Shown piece by piece: positions 44,473 to 52,099 of a stretch of 64,000 bases of DNA. The translations under genes and the position numbers were made by a program. Each line of letters begins with the position of its first letter. Position 1 is the first letter of the stretch. The notes under the pieces were generated by a model. That model was not told the origin of the DNA. It worked only from the letters and a program-made list of their open reading frames with translations, and did not search any database. The stretch comes from Gemmatales bacterium (GTDB lineage Bacteria; Planctomycetota; Planctomycetia; Gemmatales; Gemmataceae): NCBI GenBank assembly GCA_026004675.1, contig BPJP01000001.1:372001-436000 (forward strand). The letters run 5' to 3'.

Positions 44473-46266
44473 TCACTGCGATTGGTCTTGTGTGCTGCCT
44501 GTCTTCAGCTTGTTTGAGGCGAGGAAGGCATCAACTGTATTGAATGCGTTCAGAAAGAGCGGCGTGCCCGAAAATGAAAGGGGGCTTACCGGCCCAATCG
44601 TCATGAATGAGTACTGTCGGCTTTTGGTATCGAACGCCGAATGGGGATCACGGAAGAGCTGATAAAGATCGAGCGCTGTCCCAGAAGACCCGACGAGTTG
44701 CCGCAACGACTGAAATTCTTGTCCCAGCGCTAGCCCGAAGCCAAAGAAGAAGATCCGCAGCTGCTGGAGTATCTCGGGGTGCAAGCTGGAAAGCGTCTGG
44801 CTAATGAAGAGCCATCCTAGACCGTACTTTCGCGTAGTCCTTGCCGCATCGATGAGTACGCTCCGGACGCCTCGAGCCGCGTCATCTTCCGAGGGAAGCT
44901 CACGCGGAGCGAGGCGGTGCGCCTCGTCGATGACCACCAAGGCGTTAAGGCTTTGGCCTTCCTTGTAGAGGGTCTCTGCCGTAAGAGTAATCCCCTCAAG
45001 CAAGCGCTTGATCACGAGCGCTTGGATGGTGTCATTCCAGAGGAGTCCTTGCGCTTGTTCTTTTGAAACATCAACTACCAGTACCGGCCGGTTTGCCTTC
45101 GAGTTGTCGAGAAGCCACTTCAACGCATCCTCAACCTTTCGACGGCCGCCGGCATGGTCTTCCTTGAAAAGCCGAGCCACCGGAAGCCAAATGTCGTGAT
45201 AAAGTTCATCGGGGTTCGCTTCATCAACAGCATCCTTGAACCGTTCCGCGGCTGCCCCCTCGCGCGCGTAGATCTTGTTGCGTAGTTTGTCTTGCTTGAG
45301 CAGGTTCCAAGTCTTTTTAAACACAGACTTGTCGTGGAGCGTCGCGAGAGTGATGCCTGTCGTCTTTCGCATCGCTTCCGTCAACTGGTCGCAAGCAAGG
45401 TCGACCTTGTCTTGCGTCATGATCTGCAGTTCACGGAAGAAGCGCGACTCCGCGAGGATTTGCCGGAAGAGGCCCCACCGATCGAGGACCAGGTTTCGCA
45501 CAGTCAGTACAAACAAATCCTTGCCACGCGCTCGAATTAGGTCGCCAACGGGCAACGGGAATTCTGCGTTGGTCGTGCCTGTTTTCATGTCGCGAGAGAA
45601 CTCGCCCTGTGGGTCTACAACAAGCAGCGCCATCTTCGGATAGCGAGCATAAGCCAGAAGGATCATCTTGGCGAGGGCTGACTTGCCGGAGCCGGTCTTG
45701 CCGAAAATGCCAAGATGGTACGCTTCGCCCGCGCCGTCCGGCCCGCGGTCAAAATGTTTGAACCACAGCGGCAGTTTCGGTTTTGATCCGTACACGTGTC
45801 CGAGGTAGAAGAGCTGATCATGATACGGCCTGAGCAATTCGTCGAGAACGTCGTCGCTGACGAGATGAATCGGCGTCCCTGTAGCAGGCACCGTTCCAAG
45901 GATACTCGGCTCATAGCCGGCCAGACCGCCTTGCCGAAAGACTGCACTGATCACCATCTGACCAAGGTGGGTGTCCTGGCGTTCGCTGACGGCGTCCACG
46001 CGTCCGCGCTGGCGAATCAGGCTACGCATGGTAGGGTCTTCATGCCAGACGTTGCGTAGCTGAACCTCCGTAATCTGGCCGAGTGCGTAGTGGGAGGTGC
46101 CATCTTGAGCGAAGCGAAAAAGCGCCAGCTCCCCGACAAGCTTGCGCGAGACCGCCGAGCCGAGCACATCCATTGAAAGTTGCGCTGTTGATGATGGTGA
46201 ACCGACGACGCCCAGCCGTTCGGTCGCATCCACGATCTGGTCTAAATTCTTGTGGGGGGCAGTCAT
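44473..46266 (-). CDS. herA: HerA-type ATPase/DNA translocase
   Basis: The 597-residue protein belongs to the HerA/FtsK-like ATPases (DUF87). An N-terminal HAS-barrel-like region (about 20-145) precedes the ATPase core. Walker A is GKTGSGKS at 189-196, Walker B is VVIDEAH at 444-450 and the sensor region is WLFISQT near 485. A long helical insertion (about 250-400) sits between them. HerA forms a ring that pumps DNA and, with NurA, resects ends; the NurA gene lies two bases upstream. It is the last gene of the cluster DUF3883, DruA-like, NurA, HerA. The relic of another HerA tail follows in frame. Confidence 0.92.
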   Translation of the reverse strand: MTAPHKNLDQIVDATERLGVVGSPSSTAQLSMDVLGSAVSRKLVGELALFRFAQDGTSHYALGQITEVQLRNVWHEDPTMRSLIRQRGRVDAVSERQDTHLGQMVISAVFRQGGLAGYEPSILGTVPATGTPIHLVSDDVLDELLRPYHDQLFYLGHVYGSKPKLPLWFKHFDRGPDGAGEAYHLGIFGKTGSGKSALAKMILLAYARYPKMALLVVDPQGEFSRDMKTGTTNAEFPLPVGDLIRARGKDLFVLTVRNLVLDRWGLFRQILAESRFFRELQIMTQDKVDLACDQLTEAMRKTTGITLATLHDKSVFKKTWNLLKQDKLRNKIYAREGAAAERFKDAVDEANPDELYHDIWLPVARLFKEDHAGGRRKVEDALKWLLDNSKANRPVLVVDVSKEQAQGLLWNDTIQALVIKRLLEGITLTAETLYKEGQSLNALVVIDEAHRLAPRELPSEDDAARGVRSVLIDAARTTRKYGLGWLFISQTLSSLHPEILQQLRIFFFGFGLALGQEFQSLRQLVGSSGTALDLYQLFRDPHSAFDTKSRQYSFMTIGPVSPLSFSGTPLFLNAFNTVDAFLASNKLKTGSTQDQSQ

Positions 46267-46268
46267 AC

Positions 46269-47435
46269 TTATCTCCCCGTGTCGCTGCGGTAGCCGTGCA
46301 TGGCAAAGAAAACTTCGCCTATGTCACCACTATATTGTTCGGAGATCCTCTGCGTCGTGACCTGACGAAATGCAGGAAGGGCACGGGCCAAGGCTTTGAC
46401 AGTGCGATCCGCCAGATAAATCGGATAGGGTTCAAGCATTGAAGGAGTCGCGCATTGTTGCTTGAGTCCCTGAACGACGGTGGCCAAGCGATGGCAGTTA
46501 TCGGCGATTCCTGCCGCTACCTCTACTCGCAAAGCGGGCAGCCAGGGATGCGGCTTGTAGTAGAAGATTCGCGTCTTTTGTAGCGCATCGATTACGTCCG
46601 TCGCCAATTCCGCGGCGCGCTCCTTGATTGCAGATGGAAGGCGGGCTGTATTTAAATGCCAAGTCACCTCGCCTCGATCGTTTTTCGGCTGTTCGAGGTC
46701 TCGCGGCTTGGTCAGTTCACCGGGATTGAGAAGCAACGTGAGCATTCCACGATCATCGTAACTGTTTGGCCAATCAAGCTCACGACCGATCTCCTGTCGC
46801 GTTGAGTATTTCGGCAGCGCAGCATACTGTTTGTCGGAGCGCGGCGAGCGAAGTAGTTCGCAGTACGCCTCCAGATAGGCTTCACAGCGATCGAGAAACT
46901 CTTTGGCACATCGTAGCTTCTCTGAAGTTTCCGGTGCCTTGTTCAGAGCCTGGTTGAAATAAATGATCGGCAGGGTTAGCGTGCCGTCAAGAAGCACCAA
47001 ATCGTGGGGCGCCTTTCGCACAAGGTCGAGTTCTTCGCCAAGCATTACAGCACGTAGTACTGTGGCCGTATCTTCCAAATGTGCTTCGGCTGCAACAAAG
47101 GTCTTATGACGCGGCAATTCCCAATGCCTTTTTTCGGACGGCGGTGTGAGCCCTTCCACGGCCACGGCGGCGGCAGCAACCATGTCGGTGGTAAGAAGGC
47201 GCTCAATGGCGTAGGAACCGTCGGCCGCACAAGTCGTGGGCGCCGGTGGATATCCGAGACTTGACTCGGAGACGATCATTTGTCTCTCGACCAGCGCATG
47301 ACGAAGCTGTTCCCGGGTACTCCGCACTTCTTGGAATGATTTGAGAAGCTGCTTGGCAACTTCCACGGTTTGGCCCAGTACTTCTTCCACCAAGGCAGCA
47401 GGCAGGTCGGCAAAAGGGGAATCACTCGTAGACAT
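46269..47435 (-). CDS. nurA: NurA domain nuclease
   Basis: The 388-residue protein has a NurA-type RNase H-like fold. The first acidic motif is AADGSYAIE (D72), with DGTL (D150) and a C-terminal PYPIYLADRTVKALA carrying another Asp. NurA is a 5'-3' exo- and endonuclease that binds HerA. It overlaps no gene but lies two bases before herA and nine bases after the DruA-like gene, so the three form one operon. Confidence in the family is fair to good because the fold is divergent. Confidence 0.85.
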   Translation of the reverse strand: MSTSDSPFADLPAALVEEVLGQTVEVAKQLLKSFQEVRSTREQLRHALVERQMIVSESSLGYPPAPTTCAADGSYAIERLLTTDMVAAAAVAVEGLTPPSEKRHWELPRHKTFVAAEAHLEDTATVLRAVMLGEELDLVRKAPHDLVLLDGTLTLPIIYFNQALNKAPETSEKLRCAKEFLDRCEAYLEAYCELLRSPRSDKQYAALPKYSTRQEIGRELDWPNSYDDRGMLTLLLNPGELTKPRDLEQPKNDRGEVTWHLNTARLPSAIKERAAELATDVIDALQKTRIFYYKPHPWLPALRVEVAAGIADNCHRLATVVQGLKQQCATPSMLEPYPIYLADRTVKALARALPAFRQVTTQRISEQYSGDIGEVFFAMHGYRSDTGR

Positions 47436-47444
47436 GTGAGGCTC

Positions 47445-48590
47445 CTACCGCCGTTCCCAAAGTCGGTAACTGTCAGCCCGAAATTCCCGATATTTTGCAT
47501 TGCGCTCCGCACGAGGGATGAGCCATCGATCACGGAAGAATGCTGCAAGATCAGCGGCCGGCTGGTGGAACCGCAGCAGCCGCCGGTGCTCTCCGCGAAG
47601 AAACTCACGGGCATTCTTCGCCAAGGGCATGACGAACAATTCGCGGCGAACTCCGTGGTTCATCAGGTTGCCTGAAAGGCCTACATGCGCCAAGACCCGT
47701 CGGACGACTTCACGACGGTTACGAAACCCCGTTCCCCAGGATTCGTGTTTGGCGGTCTTGTCGCAGTACTTCTCTGCATAGTCCCGAATTCGTGAATACG
47801 CCCCATTGCTGAACTGAAACTCGCCCCAACCGCTCGTATAGCCGACAGACAGCATCAGCAATCTGTCGTGATACCGCAGGCGGTTGTAAATTGACGACCG
47901 TCCTAGGGCCGAAGTCGTTGCAATCATCGCCAGCCGTCCGTCGGCTGTAGCGCCTGTGATCAGGGATTTGCCCTTGCTGTACTTCCGCTGAAACGCCCGT
48001 CTGACTTCATCGCTGGCACAAAGCATGGCGACCAGCTTGCCACCCAGTAGCATCGAATACGGTGGCACCGCCCCGAGGATGAACGCTTCCATGACGTTTC
48101 GCAGCCGCGCTTTTCGAGTTTTAACGTCCCAGCCGATCCAGGCATCACGTGCCGCCACACTGAAAACCGGATCGCACAGGCCAAAAAGGCCGATCAGCTT
48201 ACCATTGTGCGCATCCTCGACCAGAAAACGCAAACGTCGGCCGTATCCGGAAGATGTGGGAATGCTCCAATGCAGGCTTGCATAGCGGAATAGCAACTCG
48301 TCCTCTGAGCCGGGAAGCACTTCAATAAGCCTCGGAGTGACTTTCGTTGGTTCGATCTCCCTTCCTGAGGCAATGTGCCGCAGCAATCGATTTTCGTGAC
48401 GCCGGAGCCGTGGCTCGGCCTGCTCGACACGATGCTCGACGGATAAGCGATGCAGGTATCGAAGTTTGTCTTTGGTTGTGTTGTCGGGCAAGACAATTTG
48501 ATTATCCTGAATATAAAAACCTTGCCGGCGTAGCGAATCTTCGATTATTTCGCGTAGCTCTTGTTGCTCCTTTCTCGTTGGTTTGAGCAT
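47445..48590 (-). CDS. DruA-like protein (DUF4338)
   Basis: The 381-residue protein carries a DUF4338 domain, the family of DruA of the Druantia type I anti-phage system. The core is about 95-230: LLFRYASLHWSIPTSSGYGR, then EDAHNGKLIGLFGLCDPVF, RDAWIGWD and MEAFILGAVPPYSMLLGG. The catalytic activity is unknown. DruE, the large helicase that defines Druantia, is absent from this window; HerA and NurA take the neighbouring places instead. The ATG 48590 has AGAGAG upstream; a longer frame to 48644 is open but less likely. Confidence 0.82.
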   Translation of the reverse strand: MLKPTRKEQQELREIIEDSLRRQGFYIQDNQIVLPDNTTKDKLRYLHRLSVEHRVEQAEPRLRRHENRLLRHIASGREIEPTKVTPRLIEVLPGSEDELLFRYASLHWSIPTSSGYGRRLRFLVEDAHNGKLIGLFGLCDPVFSVAARDAWIGWDVKTRKARLRNVMEAFILGAVPPYSMLLGGKLVAMLCASDEVRRAFQRKYSKGKSLITGATADGRLAMIATTSALGRSSIYNRLRYHDRLLMLSVGYTSGWGEFQFSNGAYSRIRDYAEKYCDKTAKHESWGTGFRNRREVVRRVLAHVGLSGNLMNHGVRRELFVMPLAKNAREFLRGEHRRLLRFHQPAADLAAFFRDRWLIPRAERNAKYREFRADSYRLWERR

Positions 48591-48743
48591 GCCAGCCACT
48601 CTCTTTCGGGATTGTGCACAAAGTATCTGCTTTTCTACCAACAACTTTCAAAACCACAGGGGTCTGACGACAAAGTCGCTCGCTGGGACGGATACAATTC
48701 AGGAGAACTCTGATGCGCCCTCCCTGAGGAGTGAAACTCTCGA

Positions 48744-49517
48744 TCATTTCCGTTCGGTCGAATGCTTCGGTACTTTGTAGCAGAACGAGATAGGCACCAA
48801 ATTCCCTTCGTCCACATCCCAAGGCACAATGATGCTTATCGTTCCATTGGTCAAGCTCTTATCTTTCTCTGATATCTTGATCGAATGGAGGATGAACAAG
48901 GCCATATTTGCTTTGTTGCGACGGGCAAACTGTACTTCGCCGGATGTCAGAATGATGTCTTCCCCCTGTGTTTGAGTCCCCTTAACCTCGACGTAAAGCA
49001 ACTCCTTCTTTCGCGTACAACGAAGGTCGTATGGACCGTTTTTCGAACGATCTTCAACCTCGTATCCTTGCGACTTGAAATGCCTTTTCGCTGCATTCAT
49101 AACGTAGTCTTCCACCGCCTTCCGAAGTTTACTGTCGAGTTGGAACCCTTGGCTATTCGCGTAGCTCTTTTCGATGTCCTCTATGGCAGCATCATTGAAT
49201 TTGCTTTGTACAAATCGGCTAATGAGTGCCAAACTGTAACTAACCCCTTGCGTGCCTTTCCAAGCGCTGTCTGCGTCTCTCGTGTAGTGCATGGGGTGAT
49301 AGGAGTTTGTCCTAGAAAAAATCTCGCATGTTTTTTGCAACCACCTATCACTCACTTTGCGTAGCTTACCGCTCGAGCCAACCTCCAAAAACACCGCCCG
49401 TTTTGCCACATCAACTTCTATGATTCTGAATGGACGCCTTCTGTGTAGCGTATGCAACTCTTGCCCCACCAATCCTTGAGCAAAAACCAGAAGATCTTCG
49501 ATCTTGACTCGGATCAT
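48744..49517 (-). CDS. DUF3883-type PD-(D/E)XK nuclease-like protein
   Basis: The 257-residue protein has an N-terminal part of unknown type and a C-terminal nuclease-like domain (about 130-230): GPYDLRC (D164), then LLYVEVKGT with E177 and K179, followed by ILTSGEVQFARR. This is the DUF3883/Mrr-like arrangement found in many defence genes. By eye, the gene is less G+C-rich than its neighbours, as expected for acquired DNA. It lies 150 bases upstream of the DruA-like gene and on the same strand, and is preceded by a repeat-rich region. Confidence 0.82.
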   Translation of the reverse strand: MIRVKIEDLLVFAQGLVGQELHTLHRRRPFRIIEVDVAKRAVFLEVGSSGKLRKVSDRWLQKTCEIFSRTNSYHPMHYTRDADSAWKGTQGVSYSLALISRFVQSKFNDAAIEDIEKSYANSQGFQLDSKLRKAVEDYVMNAAKRHFKSQGYEVEDRSKNGPYDLRCTRKKELLYVEVKGTQTQGEDIILTSGEVQFARRNKANMALFILHSIKISEKDKSLTNGTISIIVPWDVDEGNLVPISFCYKVPKHSTERK

Positions 49518-49595
49518 AGTTGGTTCCGTTGCGATTTATCGTAGCCCAAATTAACAACATGCGCCAAACGGCGAAAAACAATATCAATACCTGTG

Positions 49596-49622
49596 GATGT
49601 TGTACACCCGTTGATGTTGTAC
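49596..49622. promoter_or_regulatory. Direct repeat upstream of the defence genes
   Basis: GATGTTGTAC occurs at 49596-49605 and 49613-49622, 17 bases apart, about 80 bases upstream of the nuclease gene start. The spacing suggests a dimer-binding site, but no regulator is known. Confidence 0.3.
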
Positions 49623-49832
49623 GATCTGTCGCTGGTTTAGTTTTTTTCTTGATCCCGTCGCTTTTTCATTTCGATTTCCATTTCATGGCCCCAAGAGCTG
49701 TCCTGCCCCGTGTGCTTCAATCAGGTCCGGCGCATCACAGTTTCGCGTCGTTGCCAAAACGCCAACAGTAATGACAGGCAGCTGTGGCGTCGGTTCGGAG
49801 AGCAGGTTGAATGATGCGCTGCACTCCGGCAG

Positions 49833-50180
49833 TGTTGGTGCGCGCTGGGGCGCGGCGGCGATCAACAAGGAAATGATTGCCCAGTCTGCGCAATTTGTCT
49901 CGTCCACCGTCAACTGACGGTGTTTGCTGGGTGGCAGCCTCTGAGCGAAGCGAAGAACGTGGCGAGGCACCGTCAACTGACGGTGATTTGGACAAACGCG
50001 GCACAGCCTGGGATCATTTAGCGCAGTCTAAGCGGCCGTCAACTGACGGTGTTTGCTGGGCGGCATGCTCTGAGCGAAGCGAAGAACGTGGCGAGGCACC
50101 GTCAACTGACGGTGGTTTGGACAAACGCGGCACAGCCTGGGAACATTTAGCGCAGCCTAAGCGGCCGTCAACTGACGGTG
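49833..50180. repeat. Intergenic palindromic repeat cluster, copy 3, with a 129-bp tandem
   Basis: Within the 894-base gap 49518-50411 are five copies of the palindrome CACCGTCAACTGACGGTG or its shorter form: 49905-49922, 49968-49985, 50036-50051, 50097-50114 and 50165-50180. 49907-50035 and 50036-50164 are two tandem units of exactly 129 bases, alternating two spacer modules (one with TCTGAGCGAAGCGAAGAACG, one with GGACAAACGCGGCACAGCC). 129 is 43 codons, which leaves a frame open through the repeats (49877-50206), but that frame is not judged a gene. 50181-50340 shows nothing else. Confidence 0.88.
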
Positions 50181-50342
50181 AAATAGAAAAACCCGGCAGG
50201 ATCTGACGATCCGATAGACGCCTGCTTCTGCGGTTCCGCCGAAGCCATCAGTTTTCTTCATTTTGCTCGCTTTTTCGGCTGATCAGATTGACTTGCGTTG
50301 CCTTGCTTGCCGATGAGAAAGTTGTAGCCGGGCGCGCTTGGC

Positions 50343-50370
50343 TTGTATTTCCCGGTGCGATCGTTATAGT
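50343..50370 (+). promoter_or_regulatory. Putative promoter of the LPS/Kdo operon
   Basis: TTGTAT (50343-50348) and TATAGT (50365-50370) are 16 bases apart. Transcription would start near 50377, which excludes a start codon at 50370 and leaves ATG 50412 or 50463. Confidence 0.45.
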
Positions 50371-50411
50371 TGCTTTGTTTTACCGTATCTGAACGGCGAA
50401 GCGACACGGAT

Positions 50412-51461
50412 ATGCCCATGTATTTGACTTTGAAAGTGCACGAGGCGACGATTGGTGCGGAAATGGACCAGCTCGAATACGCCCGCACCATCATACGCAC
50501 GGAAGCCGAGGCCCTGCAACGGGTTGCGAGCAGACTCGATCAGTCGTTCCTTGAAGCAGTCGACTTGATTCACCATTGCCGGGGCAGAATCGTGGTGACA
50601 GGTACAGGGAAGTCGGCTGATGTTGGGCAAAAAATCGCCGGTACGCTCAATTCCACTGGCACGCGTGCTTACGTTCTCGATTCGACCCGCGCCGTGCACG
50701 GGGATTTGGGCATGGTTCACCCTGACGATGTCGCTTTGGTTTTGTCTTATAGTGGCGAAAGCGAAGAAATTGTCCGATTGCTTCCACCATTGAAACGGCT
50801 AGCACACAAGGTCATCGCACTGACCGGCGCGCCGCAAAGCACCTTGGCCAGGATGTCGGATGTGGTCTTGTATCTCGGCCCGCTGGAAGAGGCATGCCCT
50901 CTTGGACTGGCACCGAGTACCAGCACGACGGCAATGATCGCCGTGGGCGATGCCCTGGCGTTTGTTCTGAGCCGACTGAGACGCTTCAGCCGAGAGGACT
51001 TTGCCCAGTTTCATCCGGCGGGAAGCCTGGGGCGGAAGCTGCTCGCCGTCGAAGCGATTATGCGGCAAGGCAACGAATTGAGACTGGCACCGGCAAAGGA
51101 GAGCGTGCGTGAGGTGTTCACGCGTGTTCGCCAGATCGGCCGGCGCAGCGGCGCCATTCTTCTGACCCATGATGACGGCACTCTTGCTGGCATCTTTACC
51201 GACAGCGACCTGGCCCGGCTCTTCGAGCAGCGCCGCGACGACGCCTTCGATCGACCCATTGCCGAAGTAATGACCCAAAACCCGATTACGATCGAACAGG
51301 GGAGACGTGTCGAAGAAGCCGTTACCGTCATGAAGCAACGGAAAATCAGCGAATTGCCGGTACTCGACGCTTCTGGCCGACCGGTGGGGCTGTTGGATAT
51401 CACCGACGTCATTGGACTTTTCCCCGTGGAGGAGGAGTCCGCCATCAGCCAGGTTGCGTGA
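50412..51461 (+). CDS. kdsD: Arabinose-5-phosphate isomerase (KdsD/KpsF)
   Basis: This roughly 349-residue protein has an N-terminal SIS domain (about 35-185 from ATG 50412, with GTGKSADVGQKIAGTLNS and SYSGESEEIVRLL) and two CBS motifs (about 220-335). KdsD turns ribulose-5-phosphate into arabinose-5-phosphate, the first step to Kdo. The start is uncertain: ATG 50463 would remove 17 residues. The stop overlaps a GTG, and the next gene (KdsC) starts at ATG 51464, so the two are coupled. Confidence 0.9.
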   Translation: MPMYLTLKVHEATIGAEMDQLEYARTIIRTEAEALQRVASRLDQSFLEAVDLIHHCRGRIVVTGTGKSADVGQKIAGTLNSTGTRAYVLDSTRAVHGDLGMVHPDDVALVLSYSGESEEIVRLLPPLKRLAHKVIALTGAPQSTLARMSDVVLYLGPLEEACPLGLAPSTSTTAMIAVGDALAFVLSRLRRFSREDFAQFHPAGSLGRKLLAVEAIMRQGNELRLAPAKESVREVFTRVRQIGRRSGAILLTHDDGTLAGIFTDSDLARLFEQRRDDAFDRPIAEVMTQNPITIEQGRRVEEAVTVMKQRKISELPVLDASGRPVGLLDITDVIGLFPVEEESAISQVA

Positions 51462-51463
51462 GG

Positions 51464-52009
51464 ATGGGAGGCAAGGAAACCAGGCTGGAAGACCGCCTCA
51501 AGCCGATCGAGATGCTGGTTCTCGATGTCGATGGCGTCTTGACGGACGGCGGCATCATTTACAGCGACCGTGGCGAAGAATGGAAGCAATTCCATGTCCG
51601 CGACGGTTCGGGACTGATGATTTGGCATTGGTTGAAAAAGCAGTCGGCTATCATCACGGGCAGGACGTCCCATATCGTCGAAGTGCGAGCCAGAGAGATG
51701 GGCATCACCAGGGTGGTTCAGGGGGTGTTGGATAAGCTGCCGGCATACGAGGAGATACTTGAGGAGTGCGGCATCAAACCGGAGCAAACCTGTTACGTTG
51801 GGGATGATGTTCCGGATTTGCCTGTGCTTCGTCGATGCGGCTTGGCGGCGGCTCCAGCGGACGCTTGCGCAGACGTGCGTTCCGTGGTCCACTATGTTTG
51901 CCAGACCCGCAGCGGGCGGGGGGCCGTGCGTGAAGTGATCGAATTGATTCTCCGCGGGCAGGCGCTTTGGAACAGGGTGCTTGACCGTTTCAGCGGCGAG
52001 AAAGTGTAA
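51464..52009 (+). CDS. kdsC: Kdo-8-phosphate phosphatase (KdsC-like)
   Basis: The 181-residue HAD protein has the KdsC motifs: MLVLDVDGVLTDGGI, IITGRTS, and a C-terminal GDDVPDLPVL. It has no cap domain, as expected for KdsC, which works as a tetramer to remove phosphate from Kdo-8-P. It directly follows kdsD (GTG 51458 overlaps its stop), and the large OstA-like gene follows. This shows that the organism makes a Kdo-containing LPS. Confidence 0.92.
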   Translation: MGGKETRLEDRLKPIEMLVLDVDGVLTDGGIIYSDRGEEWKQFHVRDGSGLMIWHWLKKQSAIITGRTSHIVEVRAREMGITRVVQGVLDKLPAYEEILEECGIKPEQTCYVGDDVPDLPVLRRCGLAAAPADACADVRSVVHYVCQTRSGRGAVREVIELILRGQALWNRVLDRFSGEKV

Positions 52010-52099
52010 CCGAGGGCAGAGCCGTTTGGCACCGGCTAGCCTGGGGTGATTCCTTCTCGCAGGCGCTTTCGATACCGACAACAGAGGAGAGGCCTGATC

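Noticed and set aside
49905..50180. CRISPR-like array
   Set aside because: The palindromes alternate between two spacer sequences that recur, rather than unique spacers, so this is not a CRISPR array.
49877..50206. A 109-codon frame on the plus strand with repeated PSTDG
   Set aside because: It is produced by a 129-bp tandem repeat and has no good start site or family match; treated as a repeat, not a gene.
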